13,289 nt of DNA from an uncultured Bacteroidota bacterium (GTDB taxonomy: Bacteria; Bacteroidota; Bacteroidia; Bacteroidales; SZUA-534): positions 1-13,289 of the forward strand of contig CALABN010000197.1 of NCBI GenBank assembly GCA_937885735.1, given 5' to 3'. The notes under the pieces are model-generated. The model saw only the letters and a list, made by a program, of their open reading frames with translations, did not search any database and was not told the DNA's origin. This document shows, one piece after another, positions 1 to 6,309 of the stretch. Both the position numbers and the translations under genes were made by a program. How positions within the stretch are numbered: the stretch's first letter is position 1; each line of letters begins with the position of its first letter.

Positions 1-93
1 GGTAACGGAACTGCTGTTGCTTCAGCAAAAAAATTTGCAGCTGAAATTGCAGCTAAACTTGTAAATGCAGGAGTTCAGGCAGTAATCCTGACA
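1..93 (+). other. GrdB-like segment fused to GH51; probable chimeric join
   Basis: Codons 1-31 read GNGTAVASAKKFAAEIA, then AKLVNAGVQAVILT. From memory of the family, this matches the stretch of glycine/sarcosine/betaine reductase component B (GrdB) just before its selenocysteine motif STUGTCTRCGAT. Here the sequence switches at that point to the GH51 text KDEQMVLTP. Both families have QAVILT-like text at the switch, so about 18-21 bases (73-93) could be shared. GrdB belongs to Stickland-fermenting Firmicutes and is not expected in Bacteroidales. Codons in this piece end mostly in A or T. The likeliest explanation is a misassembly at a contig edge. A real fusion would make little structural sense. 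Confidence 0.7.
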
Positions 94-504
94 AAGGATG
101 AACAAATGGTGCTTACGCCTACATATTATGTGTTCAAGATGTATGCCGACCATCAAAATGCGAAGTTGATTCCACTTGATGTTGTAAGTGAGAAATATAC
201 CTACAATGGCGTTTCCACGGATGCCATTTGCGCATCGGCTTCAACAAAGGACGGCGTTGTAACAATAACACTTTGCAACATCAACCCTAATGATGGCGCT
301 ACGGTTGAGATAAATGTCGGCGACATTGAGTCAAAGACGATTAAGGGTGAGATTGTCACGGCTCAAAAGATGAACGACTTCAACGATTTTGGCCAGCCTG
401 AAAAAATCACACTCAAGCCTTTTGACGTAAAGAAACCTGTAAAGGGCCAACTTTCTGTCAATATGCCTGCAATGTCTGTTGTGAAGGTTCAATTGTCGAA
501 ATAA
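1..504 (+). CDS. Partial GH51 alpha-L-arabinofuranosidase, C-terminal end
   Basis: The frame is open from base 1 to a TAA at 502-504, so the 5' end is missing. From about codon 26 on it reads as the end of a GH51 alpha-L-arabinofuranosidase: QAVILTKDEQMVLTPTYYVF followed by a beta-rich tail ending MPAMSVVKVQL. Family knowledge: this tail is the C-terminal beta-sandwich of GH51 enzymes, which release arabinose from arabinan and arabinoxylan in the periplasm or outside the cell. The catalytic domain lies outside the window, so activity cannot be judged. The first 31 codons do not fit GH51 and look like another protein (see the feature at 1-93). The reliable part is roughly 94-504, with an internal ATG at 106. 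A terminator follows 20 bases after the stop, so this is the last gene of its unit. Confidence 0.8.
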   Translation, partial: GNGTAVASAKKFAAEIAAKLVNAGVQAVILTKDEQMVLTPTYYVFKMYADHQNAKLIPLDVVSEKYTYNGVSTDAICASASTKDGVVTITLCNINPNDGATVEINVGDIESKTIKGEIVTAQKMNDFNDFGQPEKITLKPFDVKKPVKGQLSVNMPAMSVVKVQLSK

Positions 505-524
505 TATATTTTGATATAAAGAGT

Positions 525-559
525 ATCCCGATGGCGATTCTTGCCGTCGGGATTTTTTT
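525..559 (+). terminator. Rho-independent terminator after GH51 gene
   Basis: ATCCCGATGGC (525-535) pairs with GCCGTCGGGAT (543-553), an 11-bp stem with a single G-U-type position, a 7-base loop and a run of seven T at 553-559. It lies 20 bases after the GH51 stop and separates that gene from the bamD operon. Confidence 0.9.
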
Positions 560-776
560 GCTGGTGGCCAGACAAATATCATTTGTAAATGATTGGTTTT
601 TAATACTTCTTTTGTCGAGTCATTGTGATTGCCGAAGTGCCGTCTCGCTTGCATTCCAATATGATTGACGCCACATTTGCTATTGTAAGAATTGTATGTG
701 ACACCAGTGTCATCGAGGCGGTTTAGATTTGCCAGGTCGGAAATAAAAAAAATGCCGTTCATTTTAATGAATTGCT

Positions 777-784
777 TATATTTG
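777..784 (+). promoter_or_regulatory. -7 promoter box for the bamD operon
   Basis: TATATTTG matches the Bacteroidota -7 consensus TAnnTTTG exactly. It is 70 bases before the bamD ATG. The -33 side (around 755-760) has no clear TTTG. It is the only good match in the 560-854 gap, which otherwise holds no convincing gene. Confidence 0.6.
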
Positions 785-788
785 CACC

Positions 789-806
789 CCTAATTGCAGA
801 ATTAGG
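789..806 (+). promoter_or_regulatory. Hairpin at the 5' end of the bamD operon leader
   Basis: CCTAATT (789-795), a GCAG loop and AATTAGG (800-806) form a perfect 7-bp hairpin. It begins five bases after the -7 box, so it would sit at the very 5' end of the transcript. A role in mRNA stability is possible but inferred. There is no T-run, so it is not a terminator. Confidence 0.4.
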
Positions 807-854
807 CCAATAAAAATTGAACTTTTACGTTATTGTTGACGTTTTAGTGAGTTT

Positions 855-1655
855 ATGATGAGAAGACTATTATCGTTGTTTGCTGTTGTGTGTGTTATGG
901 TATTGCTGTCGAGTTGCAGTGAGTACTACAAGATACAGAAGAGTGGCGACTATAACTTGAAATACGAGAAGGCTAAAGCCTATTACGAATACGAGGACTA
1001 TTATCACGCAAAATCGTTGCTTGATGACGTGGTTAGCGTTTTCAGGGGTGGCGACAAGGCCGAAGAGGTGGCTATGCTTTATGCCAATTGTCACTACAAG
1101 ATGCACGACTACACAATGGCCGCGTATTACTTTGAGACGTTCTACAAGAATTATCCATATTCCGACAATACGGAAGAGGCATATTTTATGAGTGGACAGT
1201 GTTACTTCAAGGACTCGCCACGTGTTGACCTTGACCAGACTAATTCGCGCAAGGCAATAGATGCTATGCAGACATATATAAACAAATTTCCGAAGGGAAA
1301 GCACGTTGATGAGGCGAACGCCGTAATATCGGAGATGCGCGAGAAACTTGAGGAAAAGTCGTATATGAACGCCAAACTGTATTTCAAGATAGGTGAATAT
1401 CAGGCCGCTACAATAACTTTGAAAAACAGCCTGAAAGAGTTTCCTGACACGAAATACCGTGAGGAACTTATGTATATGGTCGTGAAGGCTAATTTCTTGT
1501 TGGCGGAGAACAGTGTCGAGGATAAGAAGGCCGAACGTTACCAAAATATGGTGACTGAATATTATTCATTTATCGATGAATATCCGCAGTCGCAATATTT
1601 GTCAGAAATAGAAGAAATGTACAATACCTCTGTAAAACAGATAAAAAATTTATAA
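855..1655 (+). CDS. bamD: BamD, outer membrane protein assembly lipoprotein
   Basis: This 266-residue protein is the lipoprotein BamD of the BAM complex, which with BamA folds beta-barrel proteins into the outer membrane. It has a lipoprotein signal: positive MMRR, a hydrophobic stretch at 5-18 and the lipobox LSSC with the lipidated Cys at 21. It should be anchored in the outer membrane facing the periplasm. Residues ~30-260 are helical TPR-like repeats, with typical text such as KAYYEYEDYYHAKSLLDDV and AAYYFETFYKNYPYSDNTEE. Length fits Bacteroidota BamD. Start: ATG at 855, with a second ATG at once at 858; either keeps the lipobox. It is the first gene of a tight operon, three bases before rpoZ. 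Confidence 0.92.
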   Translation: MMRRLLSLFAVVCVMVLLSSCSEYYKIQKSGDYNLKYEKAKAYYEYEDYYHAKSLLDDVVSVFRGGDKAEEVAMLYANCHYKMHDYTMAAYYFETFYKNYPYSDNTEEAYFMSGQCYFKDSPRVDLDQTNSRKAIDAMQTYINKFPKGKHVDEANAVISEMREKLEEKSYMNAKLYFKIGEYQAATITLKNSLKEFPDTKYREELMYMVVKANFLLAENSVEDKKAERYQNMVTEYYSFIDEYPQSQYLSEIEEMYNTSVKQIKNL

Positions 1656-1658
1656 ACA

Positions 1659-1982
1659 ATGGATTACAAGAAAAGCAATGCCGCAGTGACAACAATCACA
1701 CGCGACGTAAGACCAATTGAGAACGAAACAGGCAACCTTTACGAAAGTGTTGTTATCCTTTCGCGCCGTGCCAACCAAATCAGTGTTGACATCAAGGAAG
1801 AGTTGCAGAAAAAATTGGAAGAGTTTGCTTCATACACCGATAATCTTGAGGAGGTTTTTGAGAATCGTGAGCAAATCGAAATCTCAAAATTCTACGAAGG
1901 ATTGCCAAAGCCAACATCAATGGCTATTGACGAATTTACCAATGACAAGGTTTATTGGCGTAAACCAGAAAAGGAATATTAG
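1659..1982 (+). CDS. rpoZ: DNA-directed RNA polymerase omega subunit, Bacteroidota type
   Basis: This is a 107-residue protein of the Bacteroidota RpoZ-like family. It begins MDYKKSNAAVTTITRD and carries the NLYESVVILSRRANQIS segment that corresponds to the conserved YE...AKRARQI core of omega, followed by a family-typical tail (ASYTDNLEEVFENREQIEIS, then FYEGLPKPT). Omega binds the beta' subunit and helps assemble and stabilise RNA polymerase. It starts three bases after the bamD stop and ends eight bases before coaBC, so it is surely co-transcribed with both. The same order is found in many Bacteroidales genomes. Nothing in it is truncated or odd. Confidence 0.9.
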   Translation: MDYKKSNAAVTTITRDVRPIENETGNLYESVVILSRRANQISVDIKEELQKKLEEFASYTDNLEEVFENREQIEISKFYEGLPKPTSMAIDEFTNDKVYWRKPEKEY

Positions 1983-1990
1983 TCCTGATT

Positions 1991-3196
1991 GTGGCATTGA
2001 CAGGCAAAAACATATTACTTGGCGTAACAGGTGGGATTGCGGCGTATAAGGCGGCCAATCTCACTCGTTTGCTTGTAAAGCAAGGAGCCAATGTCAAGAT
2101 TGTGATGACGCCTGCCGCCAAACAGTTTATCACACCTCTTACACTCGCCACCCTTTCGCAAAACCCAATTCTGGTTGATTTTTACAATCCAGAGAACGGC
2201 GAGTGGAACAGCCACGTCAAACTCGGAATGTGGGCTGACGCAATGATTGTTGCGCCTGCAACGGCTAACACCATTGCGAAAATGGCAAATGGCATAGCCG
2301 ACAACCTTCTTACCACAAGTTACTTGTCAGCAAAATGTCCGGTGTTTGTGGCGCCCGCAATGGACTTGGATATGTATGCGCATACTGCTACACAACGCAA
2401 CATTGAAGCGTTGAGGCTGGTGGGTAGCATCATTGTCGATGCTGAAGACGGCGAACTGGCAAGCGGTCTGAACGGGAAAGGCCGAATGGCTGAACCCGAA
2501 ACAATAATTGGCGTGGTGGATGATTATTTCTGCAAAAATCAGCGCTTGTCGGGCAAATCGATATTGATTACAGCAGGGCCTACATACGAAAAGATTGACC
2601 CTGTGCGTTTTATAGGAAATTATTCGTCAGGGAAAATGGGATTCGCCTTGGCTGAAGTCGCAGCACGCGAAGGTGCCAAAGTGACTCTTGTGAGCGGTCC
2701 AACAAAATTGGCTGTCATCAACCCAAATATCAACCGTATTGATGTTGAGTCTGCACAGCAAATGTACGAAGCCTGTTTGCAGAATTTTCCGAAATGCGAT
2801 GCCGCAATAATGGCGGCCGCTGTCGCAGATTATAGGCCGGCAATGCAATGTGACCAAAAAATGAAGAAAAGCGACAAGTCATTTTCGCTTGAATTGGAAG
2901 CCACACCTGACATTGCAAAAAGTCTAGGCGCAATAAAAAAAACAGGACAAAAACTCGTCGGATTTGCGCTTGAAACAGAAAATGGTCGCGAAAACGCAAA
3001 GGAAAAACTTCAAAAGAAAAACCTCGATTTCATTGTGCTTAACAATGCTAACGAGAAGGGTGCTGGTTTCAACACTGACACAAACCACATAACCATTATT
3101 AAAAAAGACGGCGAAGTGGTTGAGTACCCAACAAAAGATAAAATGTCTGTTGCAAGCGACATTATTGACCAACTTCTTCTTATAGATGACAAATGA
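1991..3196 (+). CDS. coaBC: CoaBC, phosphopantothenoylcysteine synthetase/decarboxylase
   Basis: This 401-residue bifunctional enzyme performs two steps of coenzyme A synthesis. The C-terminal CoaB half joins cysteine to 4'-phosphopantothenate using CTP. The N-terminal CoaC half, an FMN flavoprotein, decarboxylates the product. CoaC (1-~185) shows GVTGGIAAYKAA (11-22), the active-site His75 in NSHVKLG, the PATANTIAKMANGIADNL loop and APAMDLDMY (121-129). CoaB (~188-401) shows ITAGPTYEKIDPVRFIGN (from 192, with Asn210), YSSGKMG and the KMKK segment near 290. The loop equivalent to GxxACGxxGxGRM reads GELASGLNGKGRM, with Ser in place of the Cys. Start: GTG at 1991, the only start that keeps the flavin-binding N-terminus. 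It overlaps porD by four bases (ATGA). Confidence 0.95.
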   Translation: MALTGKNILLGVTGGIAAYKAANLTRLLVKQGANVKIVMTPAAKQFITPLTLATLSQNPILVDFYNPENGEWNSHVKLGMWADAMIVAPATANTIAKMANGIADNLLTTSYLSAKCPVFVAPAMDLDMYAHTATQRNIEALRLVGSIIVDAEDGELASGLNGKGRMAEPETIIGVVDDYFCKNQRLSGKSILITAGPTYEKIDPVRFIGNYSSGKMGFALAEVAAREGAKVTLVSGPTKLAVINPNINRIDVESAQQMYEACLQNFPKCDAAIMAAAVADYRPAMQCDQKMKKSDKSFSLELEATPDIAKSLGAIKKTGQKLVGFALETENGRENAKEKLQKKNLDFIVLNNANEKGAGFNTDTNHITIIKKDGEVVEYPTKDKMSVASDIIDQLLLIDDK

Positions 3197-4110
3197 GAAC
3201 TGTCCGCCAAATATTGTCAGCATTGTTGTCCGGAATGATTCTTTCATTCTCGCAACTTGCATCGGCACAGGAACTTGAATTAAGGATTCAAGTGAGCCAC
3301 GCACAATTGCAAGGTGTCGACAATTCGAAGTATGAAGAAATGCAGACTGCCTTGAACGAGTTTATCAAGGGCCAGATTTGGACAAACAATGTCTTCAAGA
3401 CAGAGGAGTACATCAAGTGCAATATGTTGCTGAACATTACAAAGGAGGTTTACAGCGACGAGTTTCAAGGAACATTGCAAGTTGTATCGAGCCGTCCAGT
3501 TTACGGAACAGGCTATGACAGTCCGATGCTCAACATATTGGACAAGAATGTTCAATTTAAATATGCTGAAGGCGAGACCCTTACATTCAACGAGAACAGC
3601 CACGACGAACTGACGTCGCTCATTGCATATTATGTCTATATCATTCTTGGATTCGATTACGACTCGTTTGGCAAACTTGGCGGCACACCTTATTTTGAGA
3701 AAGCACAGAAGATAGTGACCAACGCACAAAGTTCGAACTACAGCGGGTGGAAGTCGTTTGAGACTAACCGCAAAAACCGTTATTGGCTTTCTGAAAACCT
3801 GATGAATTCAGTCTATACGCCAATCAGGGAGTATATTTATAAATATCACAGGCTTGGACTCGACTTGATGAGCACTCGCTTGACTGACGGTTGCACGTCG
3901 ATTGCTGAAGGAATGAACGACCTGCTTAAGGTTTACAGACAAAAATCCGACTCGTACCTCATGGCCATTTTCTTTGATGCAAAGGCAGATGAGATAGTGA
4001 ATATTTTTTCAGGCTCGTCAGACCAGACACAGCAAAACAAGGTGTACAACATACTAAAGGAGGTTGATGCCTCAAATTTGTCGAAATACGACAAAATCAA
4101 GAAAAAATAG
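3193..4110 (+). CDS. porD: PorD/DUF4835 protein of the type IX secretion system
   Basis: This 305-residue protein matches the DUF4835 family, annotated as PorD in type IX secretion. It has a Sec signal peptide (MRTVRQILSALLSGMILSF, then SQLASA) with likely cleavage after Ala25, before QELELRIQV. The family features are the N-terminal QELELRIQVSHAQLQGVD, the RPVYGTGYDSPMLNILDK segment, the SHDELTSLIAYYVYIILGFDYDSF block and the SGWKSFETNRKNRYWL block. It acts in the periplasm or at the outer membrane; its biochemical role is not known in detail. It starts inside the coaBC stop codon (four-base overlap), so it is translationally coupled. The bamD-rpoZ-coaBC-porD order supports the call. Core T9SS genes are not in this window. 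Confidence 0.85.
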   Translation: MRTVRQILSALLSGMILSFSQLASAQELELRIQVSHAQLQGVDNSKYEEMQTALNEFIKGQIWTNNVFKTEEYIKCNMLLNITKEVYSDEFQGTLQVVSSRPVYGTGYDSPMLNILDKNVQFKYAEGETLTFNENSHDELTSLIAYYVYIILGFDYDSFGKLGGTPYFEKAQKIVTNAQSSNYSGWKSFETNRKNRYWLSENLMNSVYTPIREYIYKYHRLGLDLMSTRLTDGCTSIAEGMNDLLKVYRQKSDSYLMAIFFDAKADEIVNIFSGSSDQTQQNKVYNILKEVDASNLSKYDKIKKK

Positions 4111-4145
4111 GATTTGCCACACGTTGGCGACAAACAGGAACGGAT

Positions 4146-5036
4146 ATGTGGATTGCAAATGGTTGGAAAGAATATCAGGTGATTGACTGCTCTTGTGGTG
4201 AAAAACTTGAGACGTGGGGCAAATATACGCTTGTCCGTCCTGACCCGCAGGTTATCTGGAATACGCCAAAAAATGAGAAGGGGTGGAAACGGATGAACGG
4301 GCATTATCACCGTAGCAAGAGCGGCGGTGGCGAATGGGAATTCTTCGACCTTCCACAAGAATGGACAATCCATTACCCGCTTGCCATTGGCAAGGATTTG
4401 ACTTTCAGGTTAAAGCCATTCAGTTTCAAGCATACAGGAGTCTTTCCAGAACAGGCTGTCAATTGGGATTGGTTTTCGAAGTTAATAAGTGATGCAAAGC
4501 GTGACAATCCCGACAGGGAGATATCGGTGCTAAACTTGTTTGCCTATACTGGCGGTGCAACCATTGCGTCGGCAGCGGCAGGCGCCAATGTCACTCACGT
4601 AGATGCAGCAAAGGGAATGGTTGCGTGGGCTCGCGAAAATGCGGCCGCATCTGGATTGGCGGAAGCACCTATCCGTTGGCTTGTCGATGATTGTGTAAAG
4701 TTCGTGGAGCGAGAGATTCGTCGTGGCAACCGTTACGATGCAATAATAATGGACCCGCCTTCGTACGGGCGCGGTCCCAAAGGCGAAATTTGGAAAATCG
4801 AGGAGAACGTGTACCCGCTTATTCAACTGTGCTCGCAGTTGCTGAGCGATAGTCCGCTTTTCTTTTTGGTCAATTCGTACACTACAGGGTTGCAGCCTGC
4901 CGTCCTGACTTACATGATGAGCACGGTGCTGGCACGATTCAAGGGCACGGTGACGGCAAGCGAGATTGGTCTGCCTGTACAGTCAAACGGGCTTGTCCTG
5001 CCTTGTGGCGCTAGTGGAAGGTGGAGTGCAAAATAG
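4146..5036 (+). CDS. Class I SAM methyltransferase, RlmI/RlmK-like
   Basis: This 296-residue protein is a SAM-dependent methyltransferase of the family related to rRNA methyltransferases RlmI and RlmK/L. SAM-binding motif I is NLFAYTGGATIASAAAGA (130-147), followed by the acidic HVDAAKG (151-157), and motif IV is DPPSYGRGPKGE (203-214). DPPSYGRG is typical of base methyltransferases acting on RNA. The first ~110 residues form a beta-rich domain (HYHRSKSGGGEWEFFDLP, KPFSFKHTGVFPEQ). The substrate is not shown by sequence; 23S rRNA is the best guess. Start: ATG at 4146, with AGGAA six bases upstream. It lies 35 bases after porD and may be co-transcribed. It ends five bases from the convergent DUF4294 gene. 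Confidence 0.85.
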   Translation: MWIANGWKEYQVIDCSCGEKLETWGKYTLVRPDPQVIWNTPKNEKGWKRMNGHYHRSKSGGGEWEFFDLPQEWTIHYPLAIGKDLTFRLKPFSFKHTGVFPEQAVNWDWFSKLISDAKRDNPDREISVLNLFAYTGGATIASAAAGANVTHVDAAKGMVAWARENAAASGLAEAPIRWLVDDCVKFVEREIRRGNRYDAIIMDPPSYGRGPKGEIWKIEENVYPLIQLCSQLLSDSPLFFLVNSYTTGLQPAVLTYMMSTVLARFKGTVTASEIGLPVQSNGLVLPCGASGRWSAK

Positions 5037-5041
5037 AATTG

Positions 5042-5629
5042 CTAGATAATCCCCATTTCAATCATCAGTACAATTTCCTCAATGTACAAATCCTCAAAGT
5101 CGGGGTCGTATTCGCTTTTGAGGTTTTCGCCAAAAAGACGGGCAATGCCTTGCCAAAAGAATGCTGAAAAGGAACCTCGATATTCCTTTACAAGTTCGAA
5201 GGCAGTGTTTTCAATTTCGCGGTCGACGAGTTTCAGCAGGATGCGACCTTGCGAAATGGTAAGCGCCCGCAAGTCTTTCTCGTATTTCTTGAACATCTGT
5301 TTCTCGTATTCCTTTATGTATTTTTCGCGCTCGCGCTTGCTTGTAACGCCCACCAGGTTGGAGTTCATATTTGCCAATTCATCGCGGGCGGCCACGGCAA
5401 ACGGGTAGGCCTTTTTTACATTGTACATCAACTTGTTGTACTTTATCTGCTGACGGCGCGATTTGAAATGGCGCACGGTCACGGTCTGGATATTGACATT
5501 TGGAAGAGTGTCGCCGTTTTCGTCGATTACGTACGGCAGCGCCACATATTCTTGACGGTTTTGGGCGCACGCTGAACATACCGCAATGCAGGCAATCAAT
5601 GTTGGCAATATTTTTCGCAATGCAGACAT
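5042..5629 (-). CDS. DUF4294 secreted protein, Bacteroidota family
   Basis: This 195-residue protein matches DUF4294, a Bacteroidota family of unknown function. The N-terminus is a signal sequence (MSALRKILPTLIACIAVCSA followed by CAQ). Cleavage after ACA at 22 is possible, and the CSAC at 18-21 could act as a weak lipobox. Family blocks are YVIDENGDTLPNVNIQTV, FKSRRQQIKYNKLMYNVKKA, the charged helical KREREKYIKEYEKQMFKKY and SQGRILLKLVDREIENTAFE, ending in an acidic tail. It is probably exported. The start codon at 5627-5629 lies directly against a palindromic leader element (5632-5652) and has no Shine-Dalgarno sequence. It converges on the methyltransferase gene with a five-base gap. Confidence 0.82.
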   Translation of the reverse strand: MSALRKILPTLIACIAVCSACAQNRQEYVALPYVIDENGDTLPNVNIQTVTVRHFKSRRQQIKYNKLMYNVKKAYPFAVAARDELANMNSNLVGVTSKREREKYIKEYEKQMFKKYEKDLRALTISQGRILLKLVDREIENTAFELVKEYRGSFSAFFWQGIARLFGENLKSEYDPDFEDLYIEEIVLMIEMGII

Positions 5630-5652
5630 AAGGTGGATTCTATAAATTCACC
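5627..5652 (-). promoter_or_regulatory. Palindromic leader element A before DUF4294 gene
   Basis: Read on the minus strand: GGTGAATT, TATAG, AATCCACC, then TT and the ATG. The half-sites form an 8-bp dyad with one mismatch and a 5-base spacer. Just upstream is TATATTTA, one base off the -7 consensus, so the predicted leader is little more than this hairpin. A near-identical copy precedes the start codon at 13273 (element B). It could be an operator, an RNA hairpin over the start codon, or the end of a small repeat. Confidence 0.55.
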
Positions 5653-5950
5653 GTTTTAAATATAAATATAACGAAATGGATTATATGCACTTTTCTGCGT
5701 TTTTTGTTTTTTACCGGTATCTTTATGGTTCGCTTCGCAGTTCTTTCTTGGTTTCGGCAATGTTCGAACAAGTTCGACATTGCTCTCAACTTTTGAAAGA
5801 ATGTCAGTCGTCAACAGTGCCCGCACTGTTTCCTTCTTCCGTTCATAAATCTACTCGATAAAAAATCAAAAATCTCTCGAAATCAATTTATAGACCCCAA
5901 ATGTAATCAAATGTCTTGCCAAATGTCTTTTGCAATGAAATATTGATTGG
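5653..5950. other. Non-coding spacer with strong hairpins
   Basis: No convincing gene was found here. It holds a long hairpin at 5758-5782 (CAATGTTCGAAC against GTTCGACATTG, 11 bp with one bulge), a second at 5815-5828 (CAGTG-CCCG-CACTG), and at 5881-5898 a partial copy of the leader motif (AATCAATTTATAGACCCC) facing the opposite way from element A. Elements A and D thus face outward about 230 bases apart. A 56-codon minus-strand frame (5656-5826, GTG start) is open but looks like chance. Confidence 0.4.
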
Positions 5951-5956
5951 CTTTTC

Positions 5957-5992
5957 AAAAAAATAGCCCGAACAATTGGGGTGCTCGGGCTA
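5957..5992 (-). terminator. Rho-independent terminator, minus strand
   Basis: On the minus strand TAGCCCGA (5992-5985) pairs perfectly with TCGGGCTA (5971-5964), with a 13-base loop, followed by seven T (5963-5957). It is oriented to end transcripts coming from the candidate small RNA or from the RemB-like gene about 320 bases upstream. Confidence 0.85.
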
Positions 5993-6156
5993 AATGTCCT
6001 GTCTGAAAATCAGGCTGATGACCTGACGGATGAAATCCAAATCTTCTATTGGGGGGAAGAATGTTTCAAAAAAGACAGAACCTATCACACATTTTTAACA
6101 ACTAACACTAAACCAGCATTTAGTTTAAGATACAAACGTGATTCATACCGTTTGTG
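5957..6156 (-). ncRNA. Candidate structured small RNA, unknown family
   Basis: About 200 bases with several self-complementary segments end in a good minus-strand terminator. A 9-bp stem pairs 6081-6073 with 6004-5996 (GTTCTGTCT with AGACAGGAC, one G-U). It encloses two smaller hairpins: 6067-6032 (GAAA/TTTC, then TCTTC/GAAGA) and 6026-6010 (TCAGG/CCTGA). Upstream are hairpins at 6155-6132 (ACAAACG/CGTTTGT) and 6124-6107 (ACTAAA/TTTAGT). A weak -7-like TATCTTG lies at 6167-6161, so the 5' end is a guess. No open frame of useful length covers it. I do not recognise an Rfam family. It could also be the long 3' UTR of the RemB-like gene. Confidence 0.35.
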
Positions 6157-6309
6157 AGCGCAAGATAGAGCCAAAAATCCGCGATGAGGTGTAATTATTC
6201 GTTTAGTTAGGGCGGTTTTTTACCAATATTCTATATGTATATGCATATAAAATCCCCGCAAATCGGCATAATGATGAATGTCATCTATCAGAAAAACAAT
6301 CACTTTGGG
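6157..6309. other. AT-rich spacer after the RemB-like gene
   Basis: There is no gene here. It contains an ATATGCATAT palindrome near 6239-6248 and poly-T/A runs, but no clear terminator right after the RemB-like stop. The nearest good minus-strand terminator is at 5957-5992. Confidence 0.4.

Noticed and set aside
331..762. 143-residue minus-strand frame over the GH51 end and terminator
   Set aside because: It is antisense to a real gene, crosses its terminator and has no family features.
870..1544. 224-residue minus-strand frame inside bamD
   Set aside because: Shadow of bamD codon usage; BamD itself has a clear lipobox and TPR repeats.
5656..5826. 56-codon minus-strand frame with GTG start
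   Set aside because: No recognised family, lysine-rich low-complexity end, and it overlaps hairpins and a leader region; kept only as a low-interest note.
5676..5861. 61-residue plus-strand frame in the 5630-6309 spacer
   Set aside because: Composition is that of a chance frame, with no ribosome site, no promoter box and no family match.
6010..6026. GTCAGGTC-like text suggesting SRP (4.5S) RNA
   Set aside because: Only a short resemblance; the conserved GGAAG...AGCAG core of SRP RNA is missing nearby.
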